64,000 bases of DNA, taken from positions 62,001 through 126,000 of the forward strand of contig CAZFNR010000001.1 of the NCBI GenBank assembly GCA_964520525.1, read 5' to 3'. The notes below the pieces were generated by a model. The model made no database searches, was not told the origin of the DNA, and saw only the letters and a list, made by a program, of their open reading frames with translations. Below, one piece after another: positions 34,448 to 43,180 of this stretch (the stretch's first letter is position 1; each line of letters starts with the position of its first letter). The translations under genes and the position numbers were made by a program. The DNA is from JAJPXC01 sp964520525. GTDB taxonomy: Bacteria; Bacteroidota; Bacteroidia; Bacteroidales; Muribaculaceae.

Positions 34448-35542
34448 GTGGCCCCCAACAAATTCATATCGACAGTCGTGCTGTTGCCGTTGAGCAAGCT
34501 CTACGGCGCGGGGGTGTATCTGCGCAACCTGATGTTTCGCTTAGATGTGCTGAGGCAACGGGAGTTTGATGTCCCTGTCATAGTGGTGGGCAACATCGCA
34601 GTCGGTGGTACCGGTAAAACCCCACACACCGAGTTTGTCATCGAGGCATTGCGCTATCACTACCGCATCGGTGTAATAAGCCGCGGTTATAAGCGCAAGA
34701 CCAAGGGCTTTGTGCTCGCGTCGCGTCGTTCGACCCCCGCCGATATAGGGGATGAGCCTTACCAGATTTTTCAAAAGTATGGCGACGCGTTGCGCTTGGC
34801 AGTGTGTGAAGACCGCTGTGCGGGTATCGACGAGTTGTTGAAAATTGACCCCGGAATCAATCTCATCGTCCTTGACGACGCTTTCCAGCACCGTTATGTC
34901 AAACCGACGGTTTCCATAGTGTTGACAGAGTTTAACCGTCCGTTTTTCATGGATAAGCTGATGCCTCTTGGACGTTTGCGCGAGCCGGTCTCGGCTATCG
35001 ACCGCGCCGATATAGTCGTTGTCACAAAATGTCCCGACCAACTGAAACCTATCGAATACAGGATATTCAAGAAAAATCTTGACCTGTACCCTTGCCAGGG
35101 CCTGTATTTCTCGCGATACAGTTATGGGAAGCTCGTCGCACTCTATCCCGACATCGCTGAACTCCCTCCAACGCTCGATTACCTGACTGAAGATGACACG
35201 ATAATGGCAATTTCGGGTATCGCTAATCCGAAGCCGTTTGTCAAGTATCTGTCGCGCTACCGCGCCTCTGTGAAACTGACCATGTTTCCCGACCATCATA
35301 ATTTCACGCGCCGCGACATCGATGCCATCGCCAAGCGTTATGATGAACTGAGTGGTGACCGCAAGATTATCATAACCACGGAAAAGGACGCGGTCAGGTT
35401 GTCGACCAATCCCTACTTCCCGCATCGGTTGAAAACGGCGATATTCTACCTGCCTATAACCGTCGAGATGGATAAGCAGTCGTCGGCCACGTTCACCGAA
35501 GACCTCGTGAAATCTCTCAGGCTTGGAAGTGTTAACAGTTAA
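34448..35542 (+). CDS. lpxK: Tetraacyldisaccharide 4'-kinase LpxK
   Basis: The 364-residue product starts with GTG at 34448, 35 nt after sppA. It has the LpxK N-terminal membrane-associated region (LPLSKLYGAGVYLRNLMF), the Walker A motif IVVGNIAVGGTGKTPHTEF and LIVLDDAFQHRYV (DDxFQH motif). LpxK phosphorylates lipid A precursor at the 4' position. The GTG start and the normal N-terminus agree; no better ATG is in frame nearby. Confidence 0.96.
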   Translation: MAPNKFISTVVLLPLSKLYGAGVYLRNLMFRLDVLRQREFDVPVIVVGNIAVGGTGKTPHTEFVIEALRYHYRIGVISRGYKRKTKGFVLASRRSTPADIGDEPYQIFQKYGDALRLAVCEDRCAGIDELLKIDPGINLIVLDDAFQHRYVKPTVSIVLTEFNRPFFMDKLMPLGRLREPVSAIDRADIVVVTKCPDQLKPIEYRIFKKNLDLYPCQGLYFSRYSYGKLVALYPDIAELPPTLDYLTEDDTIMAISGIANPKPFVKYLSRYRASVKLTMFPDHHNFTRRDIDAIAKRYDELSGDRKIIITTEKDAVRLSTNPYFPHRLKTAIFYLPITVEMDKQSSATFTEDLVKSLRLGSVNS

Positions 35543-35632
35543 AATCATGCCATCAGACTATCGCCCCCAACAACGGGGGTGGTAGTCGTGTTATATATAC
35601 CGTTCAATCGTTAACTTTAAAACTAAGAATCT

Positions 35633-36445
35633 ATGTTAGAAAAAATCCGCCAGACCGCCGACTACATCAGAACGCGTGTCACCGACATCCCTGAAACCGC
35701 AATCATTCTCGGAACCGGCCTTGGTGCCTTAGTTGACCATATCGAAGATAAACAATACATCCCTTACACTGAAATACCCAATTTCCCCGTTTCGACCGTG
35801 GAAGGCCATAGCGGCAACTTGATATTCGGTCGTCTCGGCGAAAAGCGCGTGATGGCTATGCAGGGGCGTTTTCACTATTACGAGGGGTATGACATGAAGC
35901 AGGTGACATTCCCCGTGCGCGTGATGAAAGCGTTGGGGGTCAACACTCTGTTTGTGTCGAACGCCGCAGGTGGAATGAACAAAGAATTTAAGGTGGGTGA
36001 CATCATGATAATCACCGACCACATCAACCTTTTCCCCGAAAACCCGTTGCGCGGGAAAAACTATAATGAGCTCGGCCCGCGTTTCCCGGCGATGACTGAG
36101 CCTTACAGTCACCGGTTAATCGCATTGGCCGACGGCATAGCCGCGGCGCGCGGAATCAGGGTGATGCACGGCGTGTATGTTGGCACTCCCGGCCCGACAT
36201 TTGAGACCCCGGCTGAATATGAGTATTTCCGCATTATTGGCGGCGACGCCGTCGGGATGTCGACAGTCCCCGAAGTCATTGTGGCACGCCACGGCGATAT
36301 GGAAGTGTTCGGCGTGTCGGTCATCACCGATCTCGGCGGGAAGGATGTCACCGATGTCCCCACTCATGAGGAAGTGCAGCGCGCGGCTGAGAAAGCCCAG
36401 CCCGTGATGATGGAAATCATGAAGGAATTAGTGGCCAAATGCTGA
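35633..36445 (+). CDS. Purine nucleoside phosphorylase (class I, trimeric)
   Basis: The 270-residue product has TAIILGTGLGALVDHIED, the phosphate-binding VEGHSGNLIFGRL and GRFHYYEGYDMKQVTFPVR, SNAAGGMNKEFKVGDIM and VYVGTPGPTFETPAEYEYF, as in trimeric PNP for guanosine/inosine (PunA/DeoD type 2). It cleaves purine nucleosides with phosphate for salvage. It lies between lpxK and thiL. Gene symbols for this subclass vary, so none is given. Confidence 0.94.
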   Translation: MLEKIRQTADYIRTRVTDIPETAIILGTGLGALVDHIEDKQYIPYTEIPNFPVSTVEGHSGNLIFGRLGEKRVMAMQGRFHYYEGYDMKQVTFPVRVMKALGVNTLFVSNAAGGMNKEFKVGDIMIITDHINLFPENPLRGKNYNELGPRFPAMTEPYSHRLIALADGIAAARGIRVMHGVYVGTPGPTFETPAEYEYFRIIGGDAVGMSTVPEVIVARHGDMEVFGVSVITDLGGKDVTDVPTHEEVQRAAEKAQPVMMEIMKELVAKC

Positions 36446-36478
36446 TAGCGGCAGGCCTTTTGCTAATAAAAAACGATA

Positions 36479-37516
36479 ATGAGCGAAACTCAGACAGAAA
36501 TATCACAACTCGGCGAGTTCGGCCTAATTGACCGTCTCACCGAGGAGTTACAGCCCGTCAACGCCTCCACCCGCCGCGGGGTGGGGGATGACGGCGCGGT
36601 ACTCGACTATAAGGAAACAGAAGTGCTCGTTACCACCGACCTTTTGCTTGAGGGTGTGCATTTCGACCTGACTTATGTGCCTTTGAAGCATTTAGGCTAT
36701 AAATCGGCTGTCGTTAACTTCTCAGATATTTACGCCATGAACGGCCGGCCGCGTCAGATTACCGTGTCGCTTGGCATATCGAAACGATTCACAGTGGAGC
36801 ATATCGAGGCCCTTTACAGCGGCATCAGGCTTGCGTGTGAGATTTACGGAGTGGACATTGTCGGGGGCGATACCACGTCGTCGCGTCAAGGTTTGGTGAT
36901 TTCTATAACTTGTATCGGCGATGCGCCCAAGGATAAAATCGTCTACCGCGACGGAGCTAAAGACACCGACTTGATTTGTGTCAGCGGCGATCTCGGCGCG
37001 GCTTACATGGGATTGCAACTGCTTGAACGCGAGAAAGTGGCGTCGGTGGGCAAAACTGATTTCCAACCCCAGTTCCAGGGTAAGGAATATCTTGTAGAGC
37101 GTCAACTCAAACCGGAAGCTCGCCGCGACATAATCGACGAACTTGACAAAGCCGGTATTATGCCGACCGCGATGATGGATATCTCTGACGGTCTGTCGTC
37201 GGAACTGTTGCACATCTGTAAACAGAGCCACGTCGGTTGCCGTGTATATGAGGACCGTATTCCCATTGACTACCAGACTGCTATCATGGCCGAGGAGCTG
37301 AACATGAATCTCGTGACCGCGGCTCTTAACGGCGGTGAGGATTATGAACTTCTGTTCACGGTGCCGCTGCATTGTCATGAAAAAATCGAGAAAATCAAAG
37401 GGGTGAAAGTGATAGGCCACATCACCCGTCAAGACCTTGGTTGCGCACTTGTGACCTGCGATGGTGGCGAAATGGAATTGCGCGCGCAAGGCTGGAATCC
37501 TCTTGCCGGCGAATAA
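36479..37516 (+). CDS. thiL: Thiamine-phosphate kinase
   Basis: The 345-residue product has GVGDDGAVLDYKETEVLVTTD and LLEGVHFDL (ThiL ATP and metal motifs), INFSDIYAMNGRP-like VVNFSDIYAMNGRPRQ, GGDTTSSRQGLVISITCIG and MDISDGLSSELLHIC. ThiL phosphorylates thiamine monophosphate to the cofactor thiamine diphosphate. The next gene, nusB, is 74 nt further on. Isolated from other thi genes. Confidence 0.95.
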   Translation: MSETQTEISQLGEFGLIDRLTEELQPVNASTRRGVGDDGAVLDYKETEVLVTTDLLLEGVHFDLTYVPLKHLGYKSAVVNFSDIYAMNGRPRQITVSLGISKRFTVEHIEALYSGIRLACEIYGVDIVGGDTTSSRQGLVISITCIGDAPKDKIVYRDGAKDTDLICVSGDLGAAYMGLQLLEREKVASVGKTDFQPQFQGKEYLVERQLKPEARRDIIDELDKAGIMPTAMMDISDGLSSELLHICKQSHVGCRVYEDRIPIDYQTAIMAEELNMNLVTAALNGGEDYELLFTVPLHCHEKIEKIKGVKVIGHITRQDLGCALVTCDGGEMELRAQGWNPLAGE

Positions 37517-37590
37517 TTCAACGTCGGCCATAGCCCGGGTAAAGATATTTTTTAGTAATTTCGCGGATGAAATAATAGAACATACAAGTC

Positions 37591-39027
37591 ATGATTAATC
37601 GCGTTTTAATAAGAATCAAGGTCGTTCAGATGTTATACTCATATCTGTTGACCCGAAGTGAGTTTAAAATTGAACCGGCACCCGATACCACTTCCCGCGA
37701 CAGGAAGTATGCCTATGCGGTCTATCTTGATTTGTTGCTTTTGATATTGGAGCTGTCGGGGCTTAACGTCAAAAACGGGTGCGAAGCCGCCGCGCATCCT
37801 CTTGCATCGCTGGGCCACAGCAACCCATTGGCAGGTAGCCGCTTGGCCACTTCTCTTGCCGGTGACGACAATATTCGTGAAATCATACTCAGAGGTGCTT
37901 CGGGAATCGCAGAACTTGACCCGATTGTGATGCGTCTTCACCAAACCATAGTGGCATCTCCCGCATTTATCGATTACAAAAAAATCAAAAAGCCTGAGCT
38001 GAAAGATGACGTGCGGTTTTGGAGCGTGATTTTGCGCACGGTTATAGCGAATAACACCACGCTTCACGATGTGTTGCGCCAAGATGCCGCTTATACAGGC
38101 ACCGGTTTCAACCGCGGGTTGCAGATGGTGCTTGATACGCTTAATAATTACAACGATACCCGCTCGATGCTTGCCGGGGCTCGTAATTCGCTCGACGCTT
38201 CGCTTGCGAAAGCCTACGAGTTGTATCACGCCATGCTGCTACTGCCGGTCGAGATTACCCGAGAGGAGTCGCTGCGGCAGGATGCAAACAAAAACAAGTT
38301 TCTTCCGACACCGGAGGAACTGAATCCAAACACTCGTTTTGTCGATAACGCATTTGTGGCGGCGATGGCGTCGAATGCCGATATGGCCGAGTTTACCAAG
38401 AAAACCCCGATATCGTGGGAGGCCGACTATTTCATGGTTAAAGATTTGCTTAACAAAATAGTTGAGTCAGACTTGTATCGCGAATATATGGAGGCTCCGT
38501 CGACTGATTTTGCCACTGATTGCGAGTTTTGGCGGCAGGTGATGAAAAATATCATACTGCCCAGCAACGCTCTTGCCGACACTCTTGAATCGAAGTCGGT
38601 TTATTGGAACGACGATTTGCAGATAATGGGTACGTTTGTGCTGAAAACCATACGCCAGTTCGCGAATAGCGGCGGCGATGATGTCAAGCTGTTACCGAAG
38701 TATAAGGATGACGACGACGCAGTGTTCGGGCCGCAGCTTTTCATCAAGGCTGTCGACAATTGCGACCTGTACCGCTCTTATATTGACCGTTTCATCAACC
38801 GTGAGCAATGGGACAGCGAGCGACTTGCGCTCATGGATATAGTTATCATGATTGCTGCCATCACCGAGCTTCTCAATTACCCCTCTATACCTATCCCCGT
38901 TACACTCAACGAGTATATAGAAATCGCCAATTGTTACAGCACTCCCAAGAGCGGCCAGTTTATTAACGGAATTTTGTTCTCAGTCATAAACTGTCTTAAA
39001 GATGAGGGGCTTTTGAACAAGGAGTGA
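37591..39027 (+). CDS. nusB: NusB transcription antitermination factor with duplicated N-terminal module
   Basis: The 478-residue product begins MINRVLIRIKVVQMLYSY and ends in the NusB core (about 385-475: REQWDSERLALMDIVIMIAA, NEYIEIANCYSTPKSGQFI). The usual Bacteroidota NusB is about 310 residues with one helical insert. Here the insert appears twice: residues about 40-190 and 205-358 share TIVASPAFIDY/KIVESDLYREY, RFWSVILRTVIANNTTLHDVL/EFWRQVMKNIILPSNALADTL and NPLAGSRLAT/NPNTRFVDNA. NusB binds rRNA leader boxA RNA with S10. It heads the conserved block nusB-yajC-YbbR-coaE. Confidence 0.88.
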   Translation: MINRVLIRIKVVQMLYSYLLTRSEFKIEPAPDTTSRDRKYAYAVYLDLLLLILELSGLNVKNGCEAAAHPLASLGHSNPLAGSRLATSLAGDDNIREIILRGASGIAELDPIVMRLHQTIVASPAFIDYKKIKKPELKDDVRFWSVILRTVIANNTTLHDVLRQDAAYTGTGFNRGLQMVLDTLNNYNDTRSMLAGARNSLDASLAKAYELYHAMLLLPVEITREESLRQDANKNKFLPTPEELNPNTRFVDNAFVAAMASNADMAEFTKKTPISWEADYFMVKDLLNKIVESDLYREYMEAPSTDFATDCEFWRQVMKNIILPSNALADTLESKSVYWNDDLQIMGTFVLKTIRQFANSGGDDVKLLPKYKDDDDAVFGPQLFIKAVDNCDLYRSYIDRFINREQWDSERLALMDIVIMIAAITELLNYPSIPIPVTLNEYIEIANCYSTPKSGQFINGILFSVINCLKDEGLLNKE

Positions 39028-39096
39028 GGCTCTAATGGTTGTAATTCCAAAAAATCTAATTATATTTGCTGACATAAACATTATTACCGATTAACA

Positions 39097-39435
39097 ATGA
39101 TAGAACAATTAATCACTCTTGACGCAGCTCCCGCTGCACAAGGAAGCGGCTTATCAAGTATAATCATGATTGTGGCTCTTATCGCCATCTTCTATTTCAT
39201 GATGATTCGCCCGCAGCAAAAGAGGCAAAAAGAAATCAAGAAGTTCCGCGAATCGCTCAAAGAGGGTGACCGAGTTGTTACCTCGGGAGGGCTTCTCGGA
39301 AAAATCGCAGGCATCAAGGATGATAGTTTCTCAGTAGATTTGGGCAACAATATCAAGGTTCGCGTAGCCAAGGAATGTGTGTTCCCCTCAGTCGGAGCGG
39401 CTCAGGAGAATGCTCAGGCCGATGCGAAAAAATAG
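39097..39435 (+). CDS. yajC: YajC, SecDF-associated translocase subunit
   Basis: The 112-residue product has one membrane helix (about 18-37, SSIIMIVALIAIFYFMMIRPQQ) followed by the YajC hallmark RPQQKRQKEIKKFRESLKEGD and VVTSGGLLGKI. YajC joins SecDF in the membrane to help protein export and insertion. It lies between nusB and the YbbR-like gene, a common Bacteroidota arrangement. Confidence 0.95.
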   Translation: MIEQLITLDAAPAAQGSGLSSIIMIVALIAIFYFMMIRPQQKRQKEIKKFRESLKEGDRVVTSGGLLGKIAGIKDDSFSVDLGNNIKVRVAKECVFPSVGAAQENAQADAKK

Positions 39436-39453
39436 TAAAATCATCGCTTCATT

Positions 39454-40425
39454 ATGACTCCGGCAGAGCTGTTCCAGCGTCTGAAGCATGAGATACATTC
39501 GACCACGGGGAAAAACGCTTTGATTTTCCTCGTGTTCCTTTGTGTATCGTCTGTTTTCTGGATGCTTTTGGCTCTCAATGACGAGATTCAGCGTGAGTTT
39601 TACATCCCTGTCGAACTGACAGAGGTGCCTGACGGCGTCACGCTCATCTCATCGCCGCCGCAGTCAATCAATGTCAGCGTCAAGGATAAAGGTGGCGCGC
39701 TCATGCGTTACCAATGGGGGGGCACACCCCCGATAAAGTTGCGTTTCAAGGATTTTAAGTGTTCCGACGGACGTATAGTGATGGCGGGAACGCAAATCAG
39801 TAGTGTGGTGAGGTCTTATTTCGGCGCCGGAGCTGTGATTTCGGTCACAAAACCCGATTCAATCGCCATCGCCTACACCACGCGTCCCGGCCGGCTGCTC
39901 CCTGTGAAGCTGAATATAGAGGTACACACCGACCCCAGTTATGTCATCAACGGCCCTATAACGATTTCCAATGATTCTGTCAGAATTTATTCGGCTGATG
40001 ATATTCCGGTGACATTTGCCTGCGTAGACACTTATCCATCTGCCCATTCAGATCTGACCGACACGACGACGGTCATGGTCAAGGTGAAAGTCCCGTCGGG
40101 AATGAGGGCAATCCCGGCTGCTGTCAGTGTGACCATCCCGGTCGAGCCGTTAATCTCAAAGACGAGGATGGTTCCCATTGAGGTGGTAAATGTGCCAGCC
40201 GACAAGTCGGTTATCACTTTCCCATCGGAAGTCGGGGTCTCTTATCTCATACCGATGAGCCAATACAACAATGATTTCCCGGTCAAAGCTTATGCGGATT
40301 ATAACAAGATTTCACCGTTGAGGTCCGTGACAAAGATTCCCGTTGCTCTTCCGTCGCTCCCTGATAGTTACCGCAGTGCTGTGTTGTCGACCGATAGTGT
40401 GGAGTATGTTATCGAGCAGAAATAA
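39454..40425 (+). CDS. YbbR/CdaR-like domain protein
   Basis: The 323-residue product has one membrane helix (about 20-40, NALIFLVFLCVSSVFWML) and then periplasmic YbbR-like repeats (IPVELTEVPDGVTLIS and similar), consistent with the conserved yajC-ybbR-coaE arrangement of Bacteroidota. In Firmicutes, the related CdaR regulates the c-di-AMP cyclase; no such cyclase gene lies in this window, so a regulatory role is not supported here. Confidence 0.85.
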   Translation: MTPAELFQRLKHEIHSTTGKNALIFLVFLCVSSVFWMLLALNDEIQREFYIPVELTEVPDGVTLISSPPQSINVSVKDKGGALMRYQWGGTPPIKLRFKDFKCSDGRIVMAGTQISSVVRSYFGAGAVISVTKPDSIAIAYTTRPGRLLPVKLNIEVHTDPSYVINGPITISNDSVRIYSADDIPVTFACVDTYPSAHSDLTDTTTVMVKVKVPSGMRAIPAAVSVTIPVEPLISKTRMVPIEVVNVPADKSVITFPSEVGVSYLIPMSQYNNDFPVKAYADYNKISPLRSVTKIPVALPSLPDSYRSAVLSTDSVEYVIEQK

Positions 40426-40439
40426 ACCGGTTGAGCGAT

Positions 40440-41018
40440 ATGGGGCGATTAATAGCTATTTCGGGGGGTATAGGATGTGGAAAATCGGTGGTGTCAGCCA
40501 TCCTTGACCGTTTGGGTTATCACGTCTATGACTGCGACACGAGGGCCAAGCTTCTTATGGACTCAAGCCGAGAAATTATGAATCGGCTTGTAAACGAGAT
40601 TCACGAAAGCGTTGTCGTTGACGGACACATTGACCGCAAGCGTTTGAGCCAGTTAGTTTTTTCCGATGCCGATAAACTCGCAAGACTCAACTCGATAGTT
40701 CACGGTGAGGTCAAGACCGATTTGTCGCGCTGGGCTGACAGGCACAGTGACGACAGTCTTCTTTTTGTAGAGACGGCCATCCTTTATCAAAGCGGTCTTG
40801 ACAAGATGGTCGATGAAATGTGGGAAGTGGTAGCCCCGCTTGCTCTGAGGATTGAGCGTGTTATGAGCCGCAACGGCTGCTCGGCGGCTGAGGTCGAATC
40901 GCGCATTGCGTCGCAGGTGGTGGACGCGGAGTCGCCCCGCGGCGAGGTTCATAAGATTGTCAACGACGGTTTCACTCCGCTTTTGCCGCGTGTCGAGGCT
41001 CTGATTGGGCGCGTTTAG
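40440..41018 (+). CDS. coaE: Dephospho-CoA kinase
   Basis: The 192-residue product starts at ATG 40440 (a TTG nine bases upstream is an alternative) with the P-loop LIAISGGIGCGKSVVSAIL. It has YDCDTRAKLLM and RLNSIVHGEVK, as in CoaE, which phosphorylates dephospho-CoA to CoA. It lies 15 nt after the YbbR-like gene and ends close to a HAD phosphatase gene. Confidence 0.94.
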   Translation: MGRLIAISGGIGCGKSVVSAILDRLGYHVYDCDTRAKLLMDSSREIMNRLVNEIHESVVVDGHIDRKRLSQLVFSDADKLARLNSIVHGEVKTDLSRWADRHSDDSLLFVETAILYQSGLDKMVDEMWEVVAPLALRIERVMSRNGCSAAEVESRIASQVVDAESPRGEVHKIVNDGFTPLLPRVEALIGRV

Positions 41019-41071
41019 CTCCATTTTGTCAGATAATTTTTTTTGAGAAATAGAACGATATCACATATTCT

Positions 41072-41725
41072 ATGAATGAAGCAATGAACAGTTCCCGGGG
41101 TGCGTTGTTTGACCTCGATGGCGTGCTGATTGACAGCGAGGGACTTTACACTCAGTTTTGGACTGACATTGAAAAGATTTACCCAACGGGCGTAGCCGAT
41201 TTCGCTCTTGCGATTAAGGGTAACGCGCTATTCAAGATACTTGGCACATATTTCCCCGACCCGGAAGTGCAGGCCGATATAACTCGCCGTGTGCATGAAT
41301 TTGAAAATGAGATACGCTATCCGGTATATCCCGGTGTGAGGGAATTTCTTGCCGGTTTGCGTTCGCGCGGCTTCAAAACCGCTGTCGTGACAAGCAGCGA
41401 TAACGTCAAGATGGCGAGCCTATGGCGGCAAGTGCCTGATTTGAAAGAATATTTTGACACGGTAATTACCGGCTCGGATGTCACTCGTTCAAAGCCTGAC
41501 CCTCAGGGCTATCTGCTTGCGGCGCAACGTGTTGGTTGCGCTCCAGGCGACTGCTATGTGTTTGAGGATTCGTTGCAGGGGCTAGAAGCCGGAATGGCCT
41601 CAGGAGCTACCGTGATAGCTTTGGCCACGAGCAACCCGCGCGGGTTGTTAAAAGGTAAAGCCCATGAAATTATAGATAATTTCACAGGCTTCACGGTTGA
41701 TAAGTTGCTGGCTGTGGGCCGTTGA
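41072..41725 (+). CDS. HAD-family phosphatase (beta-phosphoglucomutase-like)
   Basis: The 217-residue product shows HAD motif I (GALFDLDGVLIDSEG, Asp nucleophile and general acid), motif II (AVVTSSDNVKMA), motif III (SKPDPQGYLLAA) and motif IV (YVFEDSLQGLEAGM) with a helical cap between I and II. Likely a sugar-phosphate phosphatase or phosphoglucomutase-like protein; substrate unknown. It ends 2 nt from the convergent nadC stop, with no space for a separate terminator. Confidence 0.9.
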   Translation: MNEAMNSSRGALFDLDGVLIDSEGLYTQFWTDIEKIYPTGVADFALAIKGNALFKILGTYFPDPEVQADITRRVHEFENEIRYPVYPGVREFLAGLRSRGFKTAVVTSSDNVKMASLWRQVPDLKEYFDTVITGSDVTRSKPDPQGYLLAAQRVGCAPGDCYVFEDSLQGLEAGMASGATVIALATSNPRGLLKGKAHEIIDNFTGFTVDKLLAVGR

Positions 41726-41727
41726 TG

Positions 41728-42573
41728 TCAGCAGGCTTTGAAACTCATGTCGAGTCCTTTGACCGAGTGGGTCAACGCTCCGACCGATATGAAGTCAACT
41801 CCACATTCGCCATACTGCCGCAAGGTGTCGATTGTGATTCCGCCCGAAGACTCAATTTCGGTGCGACCGTTGATGAGTTTGACCGCCTCGCGTGTGCGCT
41901 CAGGGGTGAAGTTGTCGAGCATGATACGGTCTACTCCGGCTGCGAGCGCTTCTTCAATCTCGGGCGTGTTTCTGACTTCGACCTCGATTTTAAGGTCTTT
42001 GCCGTTATTCTTGCAGTAGTCTTTGGCGGCGTTGACCGCCTGTGTGATTCCCCCGGCGAAATCGACGTGGTTGTCTTTTATCAGAATCATGTCGAAGAGC
42101 CCGATGCGATGGTTGCAACCGCCGCCGATTTTCACCGCCTCTTTTTCGAGCATACGCATTCCGGGAGTTGTCTTGCGGGTGTCGAGCACTTTGGTTTTCA
42201 ATCCTTCGAGTCGGCTCTGATATTTTGCGGTCGTGGTTGCTATTCCGCTCATGCGTTGCATGATGTTGAGCATGGTGCGCTCGGTCTGAAGCAGCGACCT
42301 CACCGAACCCTCTACCTCAAAAGCGACATCGCCGGGCTTTACATGGGCGCCATCTTCGATGAAGACTGTCATTTTAAGCTCAGGGTCAAATTTTTTGAAT
42401 ACCATTCGCGCCACGTCGACACCGGCTAATATCCCCTCCTCCTTTATGATTAAACGCTGCTTGCCGCGCGCTTCGGCAGGGATTGTGCTGAGGGTGGTGG
42501 CATCGCCGTCGCCGACATCTTCGGCAAAGGCCAATGTCAGCAGGTCGTCGATAAGTTCGTCACGAGATTTCAT
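41728..42573 (-). CDS. nadC: Nicotinate-nucleotide diphosphorylase (carboxylating)
   Basis: The 281-residue product has the QPRTase signature TRKTTPGMRMLEKEAVKIGG, the substrate part CNHRIGLFDMILIKDNHV and the C-terminal barrel motif RIMLDNFTPERTREAV and ESSGGITIDTLRQYGECGVDFISVGALTHS. It makes nicotinate mononucleotide from quinolinate for NAD. It is divergent from rlmH, with overlapping promoters between them. Confidence 0.95.
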   Translation of the reverse strand: MKSRDELIDDLLTLAFAEDVGDGDATTLSTIPAEARGKQRLIIKEEGILAGVDVARMVFKKFDPELKMTVFIEDGAHVKPGDVAFEVEGSVRSLLQTERTMLNIMQRMSGIATTTAKYQSRLEGLKTKVLDTRKTTPGMRMLEKEAVKIGGGCNHRIGLFDMILIKDNHVDFAGGITQAVNAAKDYCKNNGKDLKIEVEVRNTPEIEEALAAGVDRIMLDNFTPERTREAVKLINGRTEIESSGGITIDTLRQYGECGVDFISVGALTHSVKGLDMSFKAC

Positions 42574-42592
42574 ATATTCGCTTGGTTTTGTT

Positions 42593-42610
42593 TATTTTTG
42601 TACAAAAGTA
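42593..42610. promoter_or_regulatory. Overlapping divergent -7 elements of nadC and rlmH
   Basis: TATTTTTG (42593-42600, plus) and TACTTTTG (42610-42603, minus) lie back to back in an 18-nt region whose centre TTTTGTACAAAA (42596-42607) is a perfect palindrome. Both match TAnnTTTG. -33 elements are weak (TTTC at suitable distance for both). Simultaneous use of the two promoters would be sterically excluded. Confidence 0.5.
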
Positions 42611-42627
42611 AGGATTTACACTCAGAT

Positions 42628-43101
42628 ATGAAAATTCAGTTGATGGTTATCGGTAAAACCGCATCCTCCTATCTTTCGACAGGAATAGACGATTATGTGA
42701 AGCGTATAGGCCGTTATGTGCCGTTTGAGCTGAAGTTGTTGCCCGATGTAAAGGTCTCGCGGGGGATGACTGCGGAACGGCAGAAAGAACTGGAGGGGGG
42801 AGTCATGCTCGCTGCTATGCAGCCGGGTGATTATGTCGTGCTTCTCGATGAACGCGGCAAAGAGCTTACCTCGCGTGAGTTTTCAGCGTTTATTGACCGC
42901 AAGATGTCGTCGTTGCCTAAAAATCTGTTGTTTGTGGTCGGTGGCCCTTATGGTTTTTCACGGGCGGTTTATGAACGTGCCAATGAGTTGATGTCGCTGT
43001 CGCGGATGACTTTCTCGCATGAGATGGTGAGGCTGTTCATGGTGGAGCAGATTTACCGAGCCATGACGATACTCCGTGGCGAGCCTTACCATCACGACTG
43101 A
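42628..43101 (+). CDS. rlmH: RlmH, 23S rRNA (pseudouridine-1915-N3) methyltransferase
   Basis: Starting at ATG 42628 (MKIQLMVIGKT) gives 157 residues with the SPOUT-fold motifs LDERGKELTSREF, LLFVVGGPYGFS and SLSRMTFSHEMVRLFMVEQIYRA. This small knotted enzyme methylates pseudouridine 1915 of 23S rRNA. A longer frame starting 30 nt upstream would begin within the -7 region and is unlikely. Confidence 0.95.
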   Translation: MKIQLMVIGKTASSYLSTGIDDYVKRIGRYVPFELKLLPDVKVSRGMTAERQKELEGGVMLAAMQPGDYVVLLDERGKELTSREFSAFIDRKMSSLPKNLLFVVGGPYGFSRAVYERANELMSLSRMTFSHEMVRLFMVEQIYRAMTILRGEPYHHD

Positions 43102-43180
43102 CAGCACTTGGCCGCGCAAGACGGGCATAGCCATGAGCGTGACGGGCGCAACTCGGTTGCAAAGTCGCTTTGAGGCGCGA

